Origin: Enoplolaimus lenunculus
Lineage: Eukaryota; Nematoda; Enoplea; Enoplida; Thoracostomopsidae
Length of the DNA: 64,000 nt
NCBI GenBank assembly: GCA_030248215.1
Contig: JASANG010003984.1
Coordinates: 372,001 to 436,000 of the forward strand
Reading direction: 5' to 3'
This document shows, piece by piece, positions 48,001-61,078 of the stretch. The translations under genes were made by a program, and so were the position numbers. Each line of letters begins with the position of its first letter. The first letter of the stretch is position 1. The notes beneath the pieces were generated by a model. That model saw nothing but the letters and a program-made list of their open reading frames with translations. It was not told the DNA's origin and ran no database searches.

Positions 48001-51000
48001 ATCACAAATATACAAAATGACGTTTACAAAAAACCAAGTTCGAATTGTTCACATCTTTAAAAACTTGACTGTTGTCACAAATTCAAGTCAACTTTTTGTT
48101 TTAAAAATGTATTTCTGATTGTGTACGTGTTTTAATCTGTTTGGTTCTGTTTTAGTTTTACTCTGTATATTTCTGTTCTAGGCTGAGTGTAAAGTGTCGT
48201 CAGAAAATCCGCTACCGACATCTGTGTTACCTTCCGTTTCTGAAGGACCTCATGCGATGTTAAGACGTACTGAAGAAGCGATTCGCAATCGTTTGTACGA
48301 TGGAACTGTGGCATTACGTGCTGAACACACCAACTATGATAAAGCAATTGAATGCTACCAAGACGCGCTTGAGTTGTTGGGCAGAGCTGAGGTTTGAAAA
48401 TTTTGTGAAATTCAAACTTTGCCTATAAAAATATATTTTACATGCAAGGTAATATGTATGCATGATGATAGGTTAAAAATTTTAGCGATGAACGTTAAGA
48501 TACTGAATGTATATACATGAAACAATCGAAAAATGAGATTAATCAAGACTGTATGATGACTTAAACAACGGTGTATACAACTGAATACATTCTCTGTACA
48601 AAGAAAACATACTCAGCGCGTGTGGAGTATATTGTCTACCCAGCAGGCTGCACCATCCACGTGGGATAGCACTTTCAAAAGTTGCCTATTGTCTGGAGTC
48701 ATCATCAACTTTGAATAGTGTGTGCTTGATGTTGTTTTAGCACTGGAACCAATGAAATCGTCTCTGTTTTCAAGATTCACAACTTACGCGTTAAATATGT
48801 TGCTACTTATTTTAGCATAATTTTACAACGACTGATTTGATTATGGTGAAGTATTGCTTAGCAGAAGCGTATATTGGAAGTTCAAATTCGAAAACAAGGG
48901 TAAGATTCTTTTTACATATTTAAAAACTCATTGTTTGGACGTTACGCTCGTAGTTGATTTAGTTGCTGTGTGTATACACTATACAGAAAGTGCAAAGTGG
49001 AACTGAATTATATCGGAAATGGAACACGAAATTTATAAGAGATTTCAGAGCACATACTTTGAACAAATTGAGAACTTATGTATTTGTATGCGCCAGATCA
49101 AATATCTCTTTCAGACCATAAAATTAGTTGTTTTTGAAAATTTCAGAAAATGTAATGCTTCTAGTTTTTGAAGTATTTACAACTGCATATATCTTCGTTC
49201 CTTTTAAAGGGAACTTTTGTTAAATTTGCTTTCTCTTCGCAAGAAGTTTACTTATTTACTTGTATCGTATAATAGTTTAATTGAGAAGTACTGACATCCG
49301 CACCAGTGGTATATCCTTACACTGAGTTGGTATTTTGAATAACTATAGCAAGCCGAACAGTTTTTTATTTTTCAAAGCTGATAATTGAAGTGCTTTACAG
49401 TATATTGACAATTTTGGATTATGCTTTTTAATATTATAGGACTTTGAGGAAGCTCGAAACCTGCTGTCAGATATCAAAAACGTCACTGAAGACCAAAACA
49501 TATCCTTTCCGTTGATTTATCTCGGTTTTGGAAGACTGGAACACCGATTGAATCTGTAAGTACCTAAAACTTTACACAATTCAGCCTGAACTAGGTTTGG
49601 TTACGTACCTTGCCAACCTGAATAATAAGATTTAAGATTTGGGCAAAGTGAGACTCAGTTCTCATGTTGGTTTTTTAATTTCAGATTTGAAGACGCTTTA
49701 AATTATTTAAACGCAGCGAAACGCGTCTGTGATCGTGTACGGCGATTTAAACATCACTATTATCCTGGATCCGTGTTTTTACACTGCGACTCAATGCATG
49801 AAACGTATTCCGTAAGCGATAGATTATATTATGAAATTACTTAAATTTTTATTCCGAAATGTTTTAAAAGATTGCTAACTAAGCATTTTATTTCGTCTTT
49901 GTTCGTGGTAGTTCCATATTATTCTAAGCTGTCTATGTATTGTGATTCTCGCTAGTTAGCGATACATCTTGTAACTACTAGTGTACCATTCGCGACGGAC
50001 AGCAAGATGAATATTTGGGGCTTACAATGTGTATTGTGTGTGAGCATTTTTGCAGTACGCGATAATTGGAGTCGTGTTTGTAGCATATTGCCGAACCAAA
50101 TCAACTGAAAAGCTTCTGCACGATAGCAGAATTATGTAGTGACACGGTACAACACCGATCCCCGGCTCCCTGCTGGTTTCAGTGCTTAAAGTGCTATTTT
50201 ATTATGGTGTGAACTAAGTATCTCGTGATTTCAGTGTACAGTATTATTTTGTGCTGGTTTTGTTGGAAATTTTTTTATATCAACACCGTATGTTATTTTG
50301 TTTAGCAAGTCGTTGAGTATTTGATTGATCAATGTATGCATCCGGAAAGCTTTGATGTAGTCTGTCGTAACGCGGCATGTGAACGGTTTCATCGTACAAC
50401 TGGAATGTACGCTAGTGACCCAGATTTTCAGGTAAAAATATTTTATTTGGCTCAAAGTATGGGCGTAGCCAAGATTCTGGCTTTGGAAGTTCTCGTCAAT
50501 TACTTATTAAGCATATTGATTTTGTTTTAAGTTGTATCTCAGCCAGCGTTTAGACATTAACAGAAATAAAGTTTTTGTGGTCATTGGAGGTGGCAGTGCC
50601 CATAGCTATTCTCAGCTTTCTTCCCTGGCTACACTTTAGATCAGTATAAAATATAAATCTAAGCCTTGCCTTGGATGTAGCCTCACCGCGTGTATATTTA
50701 TTGTATAGGGAGAGATGAGGTAACTGTTCAGTCCAAATATTGTAGTCGAAAATGCGGGTAAGTTTCAATGCGGCACCGTTGTTATCGGTTTCAGGGATAC
50801 ATACGTTTGACGTGTGATGAAAATTGTAAAGTTGACTTTCATCCTGATTGTTGGAAAGATGTCATTTTGCCTGAGTATGATGTTCGAAATGAAAAGGTAA
50901 TGCAAGCAGTTTTTATTTTAAATGAGAACATAACAGATTTACACTTGGTACAAAACGTTGTCGTTACAGTCTTTTAAGAGTTAAGCTCCTTTAATCTGAA

Positions 51001-54000
51001 GGCAACCAATGCATTTTATTAAGCGGTTACTTAATTGAGTGGCCCATGGTAGCTATAAGAACCTGACCACTAAGTCTAAACGTATGCTTAATACTAAGGT
51101 TAAATCTGAACATAGGCCTAAGCCCAAGTCTGTGCCAGTCTATAAATTCTCCAGGCTCTCGGCTTGCACGCCTCCAATTAACATGAGCTCATAGAGTTAT
51201 CGTAAGTTATGCAGTGTTTTCTATTCAATTTTAGGATGTTATCGGTATGTCGTGCTTTACACCAGACTGCGTTGGCGTCGTAGAAAAATTGTCGGCGTTC
51301 AAGAGCGATATGGAACTTAAACACGAGGTGAGACAAGTTCCGTTTGGGATATATTATCCGCATCTTTTGCATAATTAATTAAGCTTAGAAAAGGTCTTTT
51401 TACGTTATTAGCACTTAGTGGTTTGGCACGGTTGTTTTTTCTGCAGCTGTGTGGATGTTTTTATTTGTAGTTAAAGTACGTTTTATTAACATGGTGGATA
51501 GATGCTGTGATCGTATAAAAACAAAGGCGATGACAACACATATTGAGACTGTATAACGTATATTGAATGTAGTTTAATAATTTTAATCACGAAATGTTTT
51601 AGATTTCAAGCAAACAAGAGCAAGACAAAAAGTACGTTTTTACTAGGGCGATTCGTAGCAAGTATTAGCCACTGAATGTTGCCGAATAATTCTCAGAAAA
51701 AAATTGGTGTATTAATGTGGTAGATATAACACTTCAGCGAAGAGGCCTGAATAGCCAAAACCCCGAAGCCAATAAGTTTCTGTGTTCATCATTCACCGCC
51801 CAAAAAGTTACCTGATGAACTTATGATATTGTTGAAGTTTTAGTATTTTTACTATTCTATGGTGTCGTAATTTACAGAATTTAATCTTACTAACTGGGTT
51901 CCGAAGGAATCCGATTCAGGCTCAAATTCCGATAAAATTTGGATTCCGATTCCGACTGGTTACTATTCCGATGCCGGAATTCCGATTTTTCTGTCATGAG
52001 TTTTTATGCCGATTGAATTTTGATTTTGTCTGTATTTTAGTTTGTTTGCAAATCTGTGTTTTATTAGTAAGTATTCTCAGTTGTTTCTTGAACAGCATCT
52101 AGCAGAGCGAATTATTCCGATATATTACCAAATGTGACTGCAATTGAAAACTTCAAGTTTTATGTTCAAACGAATAACAAAATCTAACCTTAAAGTTCTA
52201 TTTCATACCAGCAGGAAAAGATGTTAGCATCACAAATTGTCAAATATACGTCGATATTCAGTTCTACAGTATCCTTACTGCTATGGCAACGGCACTCCAT
52301 AGAATTGCTTAATTTTCAAACATTCTAGGTACTGTTATTTACGGTTTCATAAGACTTCGTGTTTAAAGCTTTAAAATATATAAATGCTTAACTGCAATTA
52401 AAATTAAGGCCACGCTGATCCAGTGCTCTGAGAATTGGCAAGCCTCTATTAATATTATAACAAGCAGTTTTACTGACATCTGTGAACAATACAGTGAGGC
52501 ATACTGCTACAAAAGTCAAAATCCCACACGCTTTACTTTTTAATAAAATTACTGAAACTTTAATAATTCCGATTCCGCTTACGACAAAATGTACCTCCGA
52601 TTGGAACCCTGTATTGAAATTTTAGTTCGAAAACTAATGCGCGGCGCAAGAAACGACAACGTAATAAACAAAAACGCGAACAACAACAACTACTACAAGC
52701 AGGTGCAACAGACACAAACAGCAAGACCAACAACAATAATTCTGATGCATTCTACGTAAAAAAGAAAACGAAAAAAAGCCGAGATAAAAGCCGATCGTCA
52801 GAATGCAACGTAGAATTACAATATGATGATGCAACAGAAGCTGAGAATGACAACGGGTTGGAATTATTGATGGAGCAGTCCGGGCAGAATGTGAAAGTGT
52901 TTGACACTGCCAGATGGAGCGCGGTGGCTAGCAATGACGGTGAACGTAAGTCGAGGTTGGAGATGCAATCTTCAAAATTGAAAAGTGCAACATTCAAATA
53001 TTAAAATGAATATTTTCCGGGAAAATAGGGTTTGAATCAGGGCAACTATCGTTATTTACACGATATTGTTTGTGTAGACCTGGTATGCAATTATAAAATT
53101 TTAATAATTGGATAATGTAATGGTGTTGATTATTTGTGCACTAAAGGGTTATAGGTTTGATCATGATTAGTTCGGTTTAATAGACAATGTTAGTACTTCT
53201 GTCGGTCAAACAAATGAGGATGTTTCGTTTTTATATGCAACAACACAACTGTTTTGTAACTGTGCGAGATCTGATTCAGTCTAGCTAAAAACATGTTCAA
53301 GTTTCAAATCAACCTGTACGGTATCTTCTGTTGGGGTTTTTTATGTTTGATCCTGGGCGATTCCTTCTGAGCGGGAGCCGCTTCCATTCGCATCCGATAT
53401 TCATACCACGTTCTGTTGTCTGGTATAACCTTGAACGTAAAGCTTCATTTGACAAGTGGACATATTTTTTATTTTGCTGCGATGACCTTTTCGGGCAAGT
53501 AAAACTATTAACATTGCACTCACTGAAATAATACGAAAAATCCAAGCAAACGATATTAAGATTCATTCAGTAAACATATACTTCTTTTGCGACTCAATTA
53601 CTTCAGCTTTATGTACATGCTATATCCGGTTAACATCCGGTTCCGGTGAAAAATGAATATCCGGTTTCGGTAAAAAAATGAATCCGGTTCCGGTATCCGC
53701 TAAATTAATATCCTGTTTTACATGCTGTTTGCAGGTCTGTAACTCGAGTGAGCACCAGTTTTGATTAATAATGACATTATTTGAATTTGATTATTTTTTC
53801 AAATTGTTTTTGTAGACAGTACAGAACCATGCGGATCTGTGGACAATGAGTCGCGAAGAGATGTACCAGAAATTCCGTTGGATAAAAGTACGATAGATTT
53901 ATTCTCAGCTGCAAAATATCATTTTTGAAAATATTCATCAGTTATGATAATATGTAAGATTGCGCTCAGGTAACAACAAACTGTGTACAGTGTGTTCGTT

Positions 54001-57000
54001 TAAGTTATTGCGCAGGGTGGAACAGCATGTTCGAATACGGTATTCTACATGGCCGAATATTAATTGCTGGAAGGGTTGATATATTTCTATATTAAAATGT
54101 TATTTATACCCAAAATCACAATATTTCGCTGTGACTTTTGTTCGCAACGGCAGAAATAAGTACAGCATGAAACACATTGTGTATTATTTTTAATACTTTT
54201 GTTGAAACTAATCCGGATCTGGTATTACTGGGTGTCCGGTGGCATCATGGTTGCTGCTTAAGTAAATTGCACCTGTAAAAAGAATTTGATTAATTGCTGC
54301 AAACACTCGGTTCACAAGGTTTAGTACTTAATGAACTGTCTGATTATAATTTTATTGTTTTTTCGGGGCTGCAAAGGAGAATGAAAAATATAAAAATATT
54401 ATCTTAAGCTGACTCTGGGGTCAGGTCCCCAAAATGAGTAGAGGAAGGGTGCGGTACGGTACTACCGAAGCTAAATATGATCAGCTTAATGTTGCAGACT
54501 TATTAAATGGTTTGTATTACGTTGTAGCCATTTTGTATCGGAAGGGATCGGTTGACGAGGCCAAGGAAACATCAAGAACACAGCAAGCAACAACTACAGC
54601 TGCTGCAAAAAAGAAACAAAAAAAGAAACAAAAACAACAAAATAAGTTTACGCTTGACGAGATTTTGGGTGAAGATATGCCTCGAATTTCAGAGTAAGAG
54701 GCTATAATTTTTGATAATTTTGGCTGATGATATGCTTCGAATTTCAGATATGTTAGCAGTTATACCATTAGATTGTTTTGCCAGTTTTTCGAGAAATTTT
54801 GAATAGATTTGCAATAAAATTAAATGCCTGATGCTTCTGGAAATTTTATGTATAAGCAGGAAGCGACCGGATATACGGTTTCGGTTTAGTCTCTGGTAAC
54901 AGTCGATTTCAACTACCTTGTTCCGGATATTTGTGGTATATTGGTTCGAAATATCATTTACTAACCGGTTTCAGTATCTATTAAATTAATATCCGGTCGT
55001 TTCCAGGTATTAGGTAACGAGCTTTGTTGTCTTAGGAAACGGAATTAGTAGAGTTTGGAAGTTTATGGCCTTGTTCGATAAGTTGGAGGTAATAGACTGC
55101 AACCCTAACGTTTTATCACCGTATTTTCAGTTAGAACCATTAGATAAAGTCGGTTGTAGCCATCTTGCATATCCACTTATCACGCCGTAAGGCATTCATT
55201 CTTACAATCAAAGCTATTCTAACAAATTTTATTATCAAGTAAACTCAATTTAGCAAAACCTGCGCTACATTATTTTCTAACAACATACCTCGTTGTCGTC
55301 ATTTCAGAGCGCCCGGAACGAGATCAACGTTTGCTGGTGACGGGTCTGAAACTTGGCCGTTGAAGCCAATTGCGAATCCAGCACTTGAAGAGTTTTTTCA
55401 GTTAGTATTTTTGCGCAGGGTGCAAACGGATTTTCGTCTCTGGCCGAAGTCGACTTCCACCTCCGCTTTTCTACATTGCCATAATATTTATCGCTGAAAA
55501 CAATAATATAAGTCTATTATTATAAACTATTTTGTGTCACAAAAGTCACGATATTTAGCAGAGATTTTTTTACTTTGAATGGCAAAAATAAGTATGCCAA
55601 ATCCGGGTGCAATACTTTTGGTATCAGCATGCATCCTGATGTTTTGTTTACATGGGTGGCTTAATTTGTTGGCATTGGGCAGTGTGGAAATACGAATTCT
55701 TTCCCTTTTTAATAGATGTTCATTTTGGAATAGATAATTTTAAGTTATTTGGCTTTATCGCCAGTTAGCGATAGGTTTTGTAACTTTGGAACGAGCAGTT
55801 CACGGTGTTTTAGTAATCTTATATTTTATTTTTTTGCAGAGCTTTGCAAAATCGCTTAAATGTTTGTAAGTTTATGGAACTTACAGACCCTTTTATTCTA
55901 CAAGCGTTGCAAACAAACATGGAATTATCAGAGATGTGTGACCTGAAGGGTGATATCAAGAATGTGCTTACGTCGTTTAGGACTCCGTTTTTAGTGGAAG
56001 ATAATTATGTTTGTATGATTATGGTAAGTAGTAAGCATTATTATAAGAAAGGGTCATTAAATATACCCTTAGGTTAAATTGTCATATTTTATGCCATCTG
56101 TGCAAAGTTTCGTTAGGCGTTAGCTTGTCGTTGGTTTGATAGATTGTCGCAGATGTTTTCGCATTTTTTCAAATCTGCCGCTGAAAAATATTTTATACTT
56201 AATATCAGGGTTCTTATCGGAAGTGCATTTTGTCGGAATCGGAAATGGAATTTATGTTTTAGTAATTCTGTTAAAAAGTAAAGTGTATGATTTTTGACTT
56301 TTGTTGTAGTATGTCTGTTCGTCTTGGGCACAAAAATTGCTTGTGTAGCTGACTGTATTAGCGATGTACTAACGCTGCAAAAAACAAATTTTAATGGAGG
56401 CCTGCCAATTCTAAAAGCAGTGCACCAATTCTCAGAGAATTGGATCAGCTTGGCCTTCATTTTAAATGTAGTTAAACATTTTTAGCATTTCAAAACCTTA
56501 AATATGACGTCTTATGGAACCATAAATAACAGAACTCAGATTTTTGAAAATTAACGAATTCTAAGATGTGCCGTTGTCATTGCAACAAGGATACTGTTGA
56601 ACCAAATATCGAGTTACATATTTGTAAATTTGTAGAGCTAACGTCACTGCTTGCCGCTATGAAATAAATTTTTAAGATTTCCATATGCGTTAAAAGATAA
56701 AACTTAATGTTTTCAATTGAAATCACATTTTGACATTCAGCGGAATAATTTGCACTGCAAGATGCTCTTCAATTAACTTTCCAAACGAATGAAGCAACAC
56801 GCAAATTAATCTAAGTTCAATCACCTTAAAACTCATAACCAAAAAATTAGAATTCCGGCATCATAATAGCAGCCAGTCGTAATCGGAATCTGAAGCCAAT
56901 TTTATCAGCATTTTAGCCGGAATTGGAATTTAATATTTATTGCTTATAGCTAGCTGTAGTTTGTAATAACTTGCAGTTTCCCAGTCCTTGAAAACAATTA

Positions 57001-60000
57001 CAGTTTCCCAGTCCTTGAAAACAAATTTGCAGATCTATTTTACTTTTGGGTTTACGCGTTTTTATACTTTTAGACGTATCCTGACTTGAAAAATTTTCTC
57101 CTCCAGAGCGAATGTCAAAGTAGCGGATTTGTGACTAGGGTTCCAGTGGAGCCAATGCCGTTTGCTCATTACTATTCGTCTGCGAGCTCCGAAGATCGTC
57201 TTCAGCCAAAGTTTCGGGGTCGAACTACCTGTTCTCCGCAAAGAGACTCAAGTAGCGAAAATCCTGTGCGTATCGAAATGCCGAGACCGGTGTTGGCGGT
57301 ACATAACAGCCGAACGAGAAATCCAGAAACACTTTGGATACTAAAAACGAAGCGAACTCTAACGGCTAGTGAAGTAAGTCAGTGTTTAAGTTTCTGAAGA
57401 ATACTCATATCTAACTTGCCAAAAAATTTAAATTGGGTTTTAATTTTTTAGACTTTATTATACTACTTAATAAAAGTCCCAATTTAGGCCTATTATTTAC
57501 GCTAATATGCAAATTAGCTGTTAGCTAACTATTGAATTATCGGTTTTGGAGGTTTTTAACGATTTATTGAGATTTCTCGCACGGAAAACCTTTTAGTACT
57601 GAATTTGATTGCTTGTAACCCTAACAACCAGTGTAATAATTTAAAAAGTTTTAATTTAAGTTTAACTAATTAACCCTTTCTCACATGAATATTATCTATT
57701 TCTCCTGAGACCTACTTTTATGCTAGGATTCGAACTCCGGTGACTGGAGTGGGAGGGGTATACCATCACCACTCAGCTATAGGAGCTTGACGCTCGAGCC
57801 CGACGGGGGCTCTCACGTCTTGTGGTGATTTAGTACTATGTATACGTGTTGCAATCATTAAACACGGTGCGATATACATTAACGTATATACACTGCGCTT
57901 AGTTGCCTATAGGCAATTCAATGTGAGAAGGGGTTAAGCTAATAGGCAAATTAGCTATTATCTAGGTCATCACATCGATTTTGGATTTTTATAAACAATT
58001 TTTTCAGATTTCTCGTACCCAAAAATCCTTTGCAACCGTAATGAATAGTAAAATACAGTAAAAAAACTCTAATTTACGCTTAACCAGTTATGCAAATTAG
58101 CCTGCATATAGCTAATAAGCGGCTTAAAATTTTCAAACCCCAATGCGAGACTAACACCTCAGGATAATAAGCTTTGGAACAAAAAAGTTTATGAAAATTG
58201 GTTCAGCGGTTCCTGAGATTCCTTTCGGAAGGACAGATGGATCGGCGGACGGACATCCACTTTTCGACCCCGAGTACAAAACATAAAACGTTTCGCAAAA
58301 CTCCGAGCTTCGCTTCGCTTAGCAACACTCTTTTCGAGGTACCCTGTACCTAGTTCAACAATATTTATTTATCTGGTTCTCGTAGACTCTGTGGCTGCTA
58401 TATATACAGCTAATATCGCTGAATTTCATAATCGATATATTTGCAAGTAATAATTTTTGAGCAAGCGACTAAGATATATAATAAGAACAATGCCTTGTAA
58501 CGCCATATTTTAAATGCTACCTCTAAGGGTGATTCATCGATACTAGTTTAAATGTTGGCAATATAAATGTGTGTGAGTTCAGTACTGAGTTGGTGTCGTA
58601 GTCTTGATTTGAGGAAATTTATTGCAATGTTCGCCTCGTACTCAATCAGCTTACGCCGACTAACTTTTCACAGCTGGTAGACGAATTTTGGAAGTATATC
58701 GATGATAGTGACGGTGAAAATCCAGAGCTTCAAATCGTGGCTATTGCAGAAATGGTGTTTGAACGTGCTGTCAATGAGCCGCTGTACTGTATGATTTATG
58801 TTCAATTGTGTAATGAAATTTCACAGGTAATCTAATAAATAGAAATCCTGAACAAGTCAATTTCCGGTTTTAATGCTAATTTGCGAAAGCATCACTTAAA
58901 TATTTTACTATACTCGATTGATATTTAAAAGTAGAAAAAATTGTCAACGTGCAGCGTTTTAATATTGTAGCCAAAAGCACTAGTAATAAGGCTGGTATTA
59001 GTAAAAAGCGTTGAAGTATTTGCAACGCGAACTTGTTTTTGTTTTTAGAAACCACTCATTTGAATATCTTTATTTATATAGTAGGTAATGCAGTGTGACT
59101 TGAATGTAAAACTTTGGTCGAACCTTGCTCAAATTACGCATGTTCGGTATTTTAGCTTTAATTATATAGATTTGAATGAAGTTTTAAGACATTGATTATT
59201 TTTAGTTTTTGTTTTTTTTTATTTTAGCGTCAGATGAGATTAAATAAGTTGGCGTCATCGAGTTTTCGAAGTGCGTTGTTGAATAAATGTCAACGCGAAA
59301 TGGAAGATATAGTGGATAATTATTTAAGCTGTGATGATGTCTTGAAGGTTAGTTTCGAACGAAACACGTGTTCAAAATGTGTCTGTCTAATACCAGCTTT
59401 AGTTATGAATTTATTTAGCTGATTCAGACAAATCTCCAAAATTTCTATTTATTCGTTGTTTTAAGTAAATTAGGTTGAAGTTTACTTACAGATTTTTTAA
59501 ATATTTAATTAAGCCAAGATGATAATTTTTTCGCAATGGTTTGTATCTGGGTATGTTTTGAGTAATGCAATACTGCATGTTGGTTATTCCTCACGGAAAA
59601 CAATTGCCAAGAAAAGGGAAACACGCGAAGTGACAGATTTTCGCGCTGGTTTGCGGTTAGAGCTCTTAACTAAAACAATTAAGTGATAGAGAAATTTTCA
59701 TGTGTATGACCGAATTTCTCTTTGTGTTTTAGACAGACGTAAATGGAGTCAACAAAAAGTTGGAAAATACAGCCGACCAGTTTTTTAAAATTAAGCATCG
59801 CTGCGTGGGACTCGTTACGTAAGCTTCGAGAATATATTTAACAGGGTAGCAACAAAATTCGGCTACGGCTTTAGATTCGGCAAAAAATTGAAGTTTCGGA
59901 TATTCGGTTTTGAGAAAACACAATCTAAAAATCTTTCAGGGCTTGTGGTTGTGGATGTCAATCTGAATTCGAGTTTACATGTTTCTATTAATTGCGTAAA

Positions 60001-61032
60001 ATACGGTTTGCTTGGTCCGATTGTCAAGTGGCTAAAATAAATTTTATTTTGTTTAAAATTTTTATCGATACTAAGTGGGTTTCGAAGTCAAGGTTCCGTT
60101 TCGAACGCTAATTCAGCAAAATGTAAATGTGGTCGGATTCGAAACCGTTCATATTGTGGGTTCGGTGCGACCCTGGGCTGTTTAGCGTGAAAACTATGAG
60201 TTTGTAGCAAACGCTAAACTTAATTTGGGTTGGAAAACAAATTAATAGAAACTTCACTAACTTTATGTTTTAGTTAGTTTTTGAGTGACATTTCAATGAA
60301 ATCTACTATAATTGTATCAAAATCATGGACATATTATTAATTAATTTTTTATGTTTTCTCGAATATTAAAAACATTCTTTATATGTAATACCTTATAAAC
60401 ATTTGTGCCCGTGCCTTCTAAAGCCATATTTTAAATTGTATCTAACGGTAATTCATCGGAACTTGTTTAAATGTTAGAACCAGCAATGTGTGATTTCAGT
60501 AAACAGTGTAATGCATAGCGCTCCCGTACACCTTCCCCCCGCCAAATGGGGGCTGACATCCGAGGGATTCCTTATATTGTAAAAAGTATTTTCTGCATTA
60601 AACTGCAAAATTTTTGTCTCGCTTCTAGTCCGCTTCGCTCGCGAAATTCCTTCACTATTTTTTTTAACTTTTCATTCAAAATTGCTCAAATGTATTATAT
60701 TGTTTTATTACCTATTCCTCAAACGGGCGAAATCGGTAAGTAAATTATACAGCACTTAAAAAGATTTCGGGGACTTCTTAAGTTGACCTTGGGAGTCTCA
60801 CACCCTAAGAACGGCACTGGTCAATTTGTACTTCCATCCGCGAACGACGTCAACGTATTTGCGGCAAGGATCATAAAAATCTTCTATGCGAACAACGTAT
60901 GAAACTAAATATGTACAATCTTGCATTTAGAACTATGAAAATTTAGTATTAATCAGCATGCGTACGAGTATAAAATCAGCTGTAACAGTGCCCAAAATAC
61001 GTATGTGGGGCGTTCTAGTTCTAATAAGTTAT

Positions 61033-61078
<46 letters not shown>

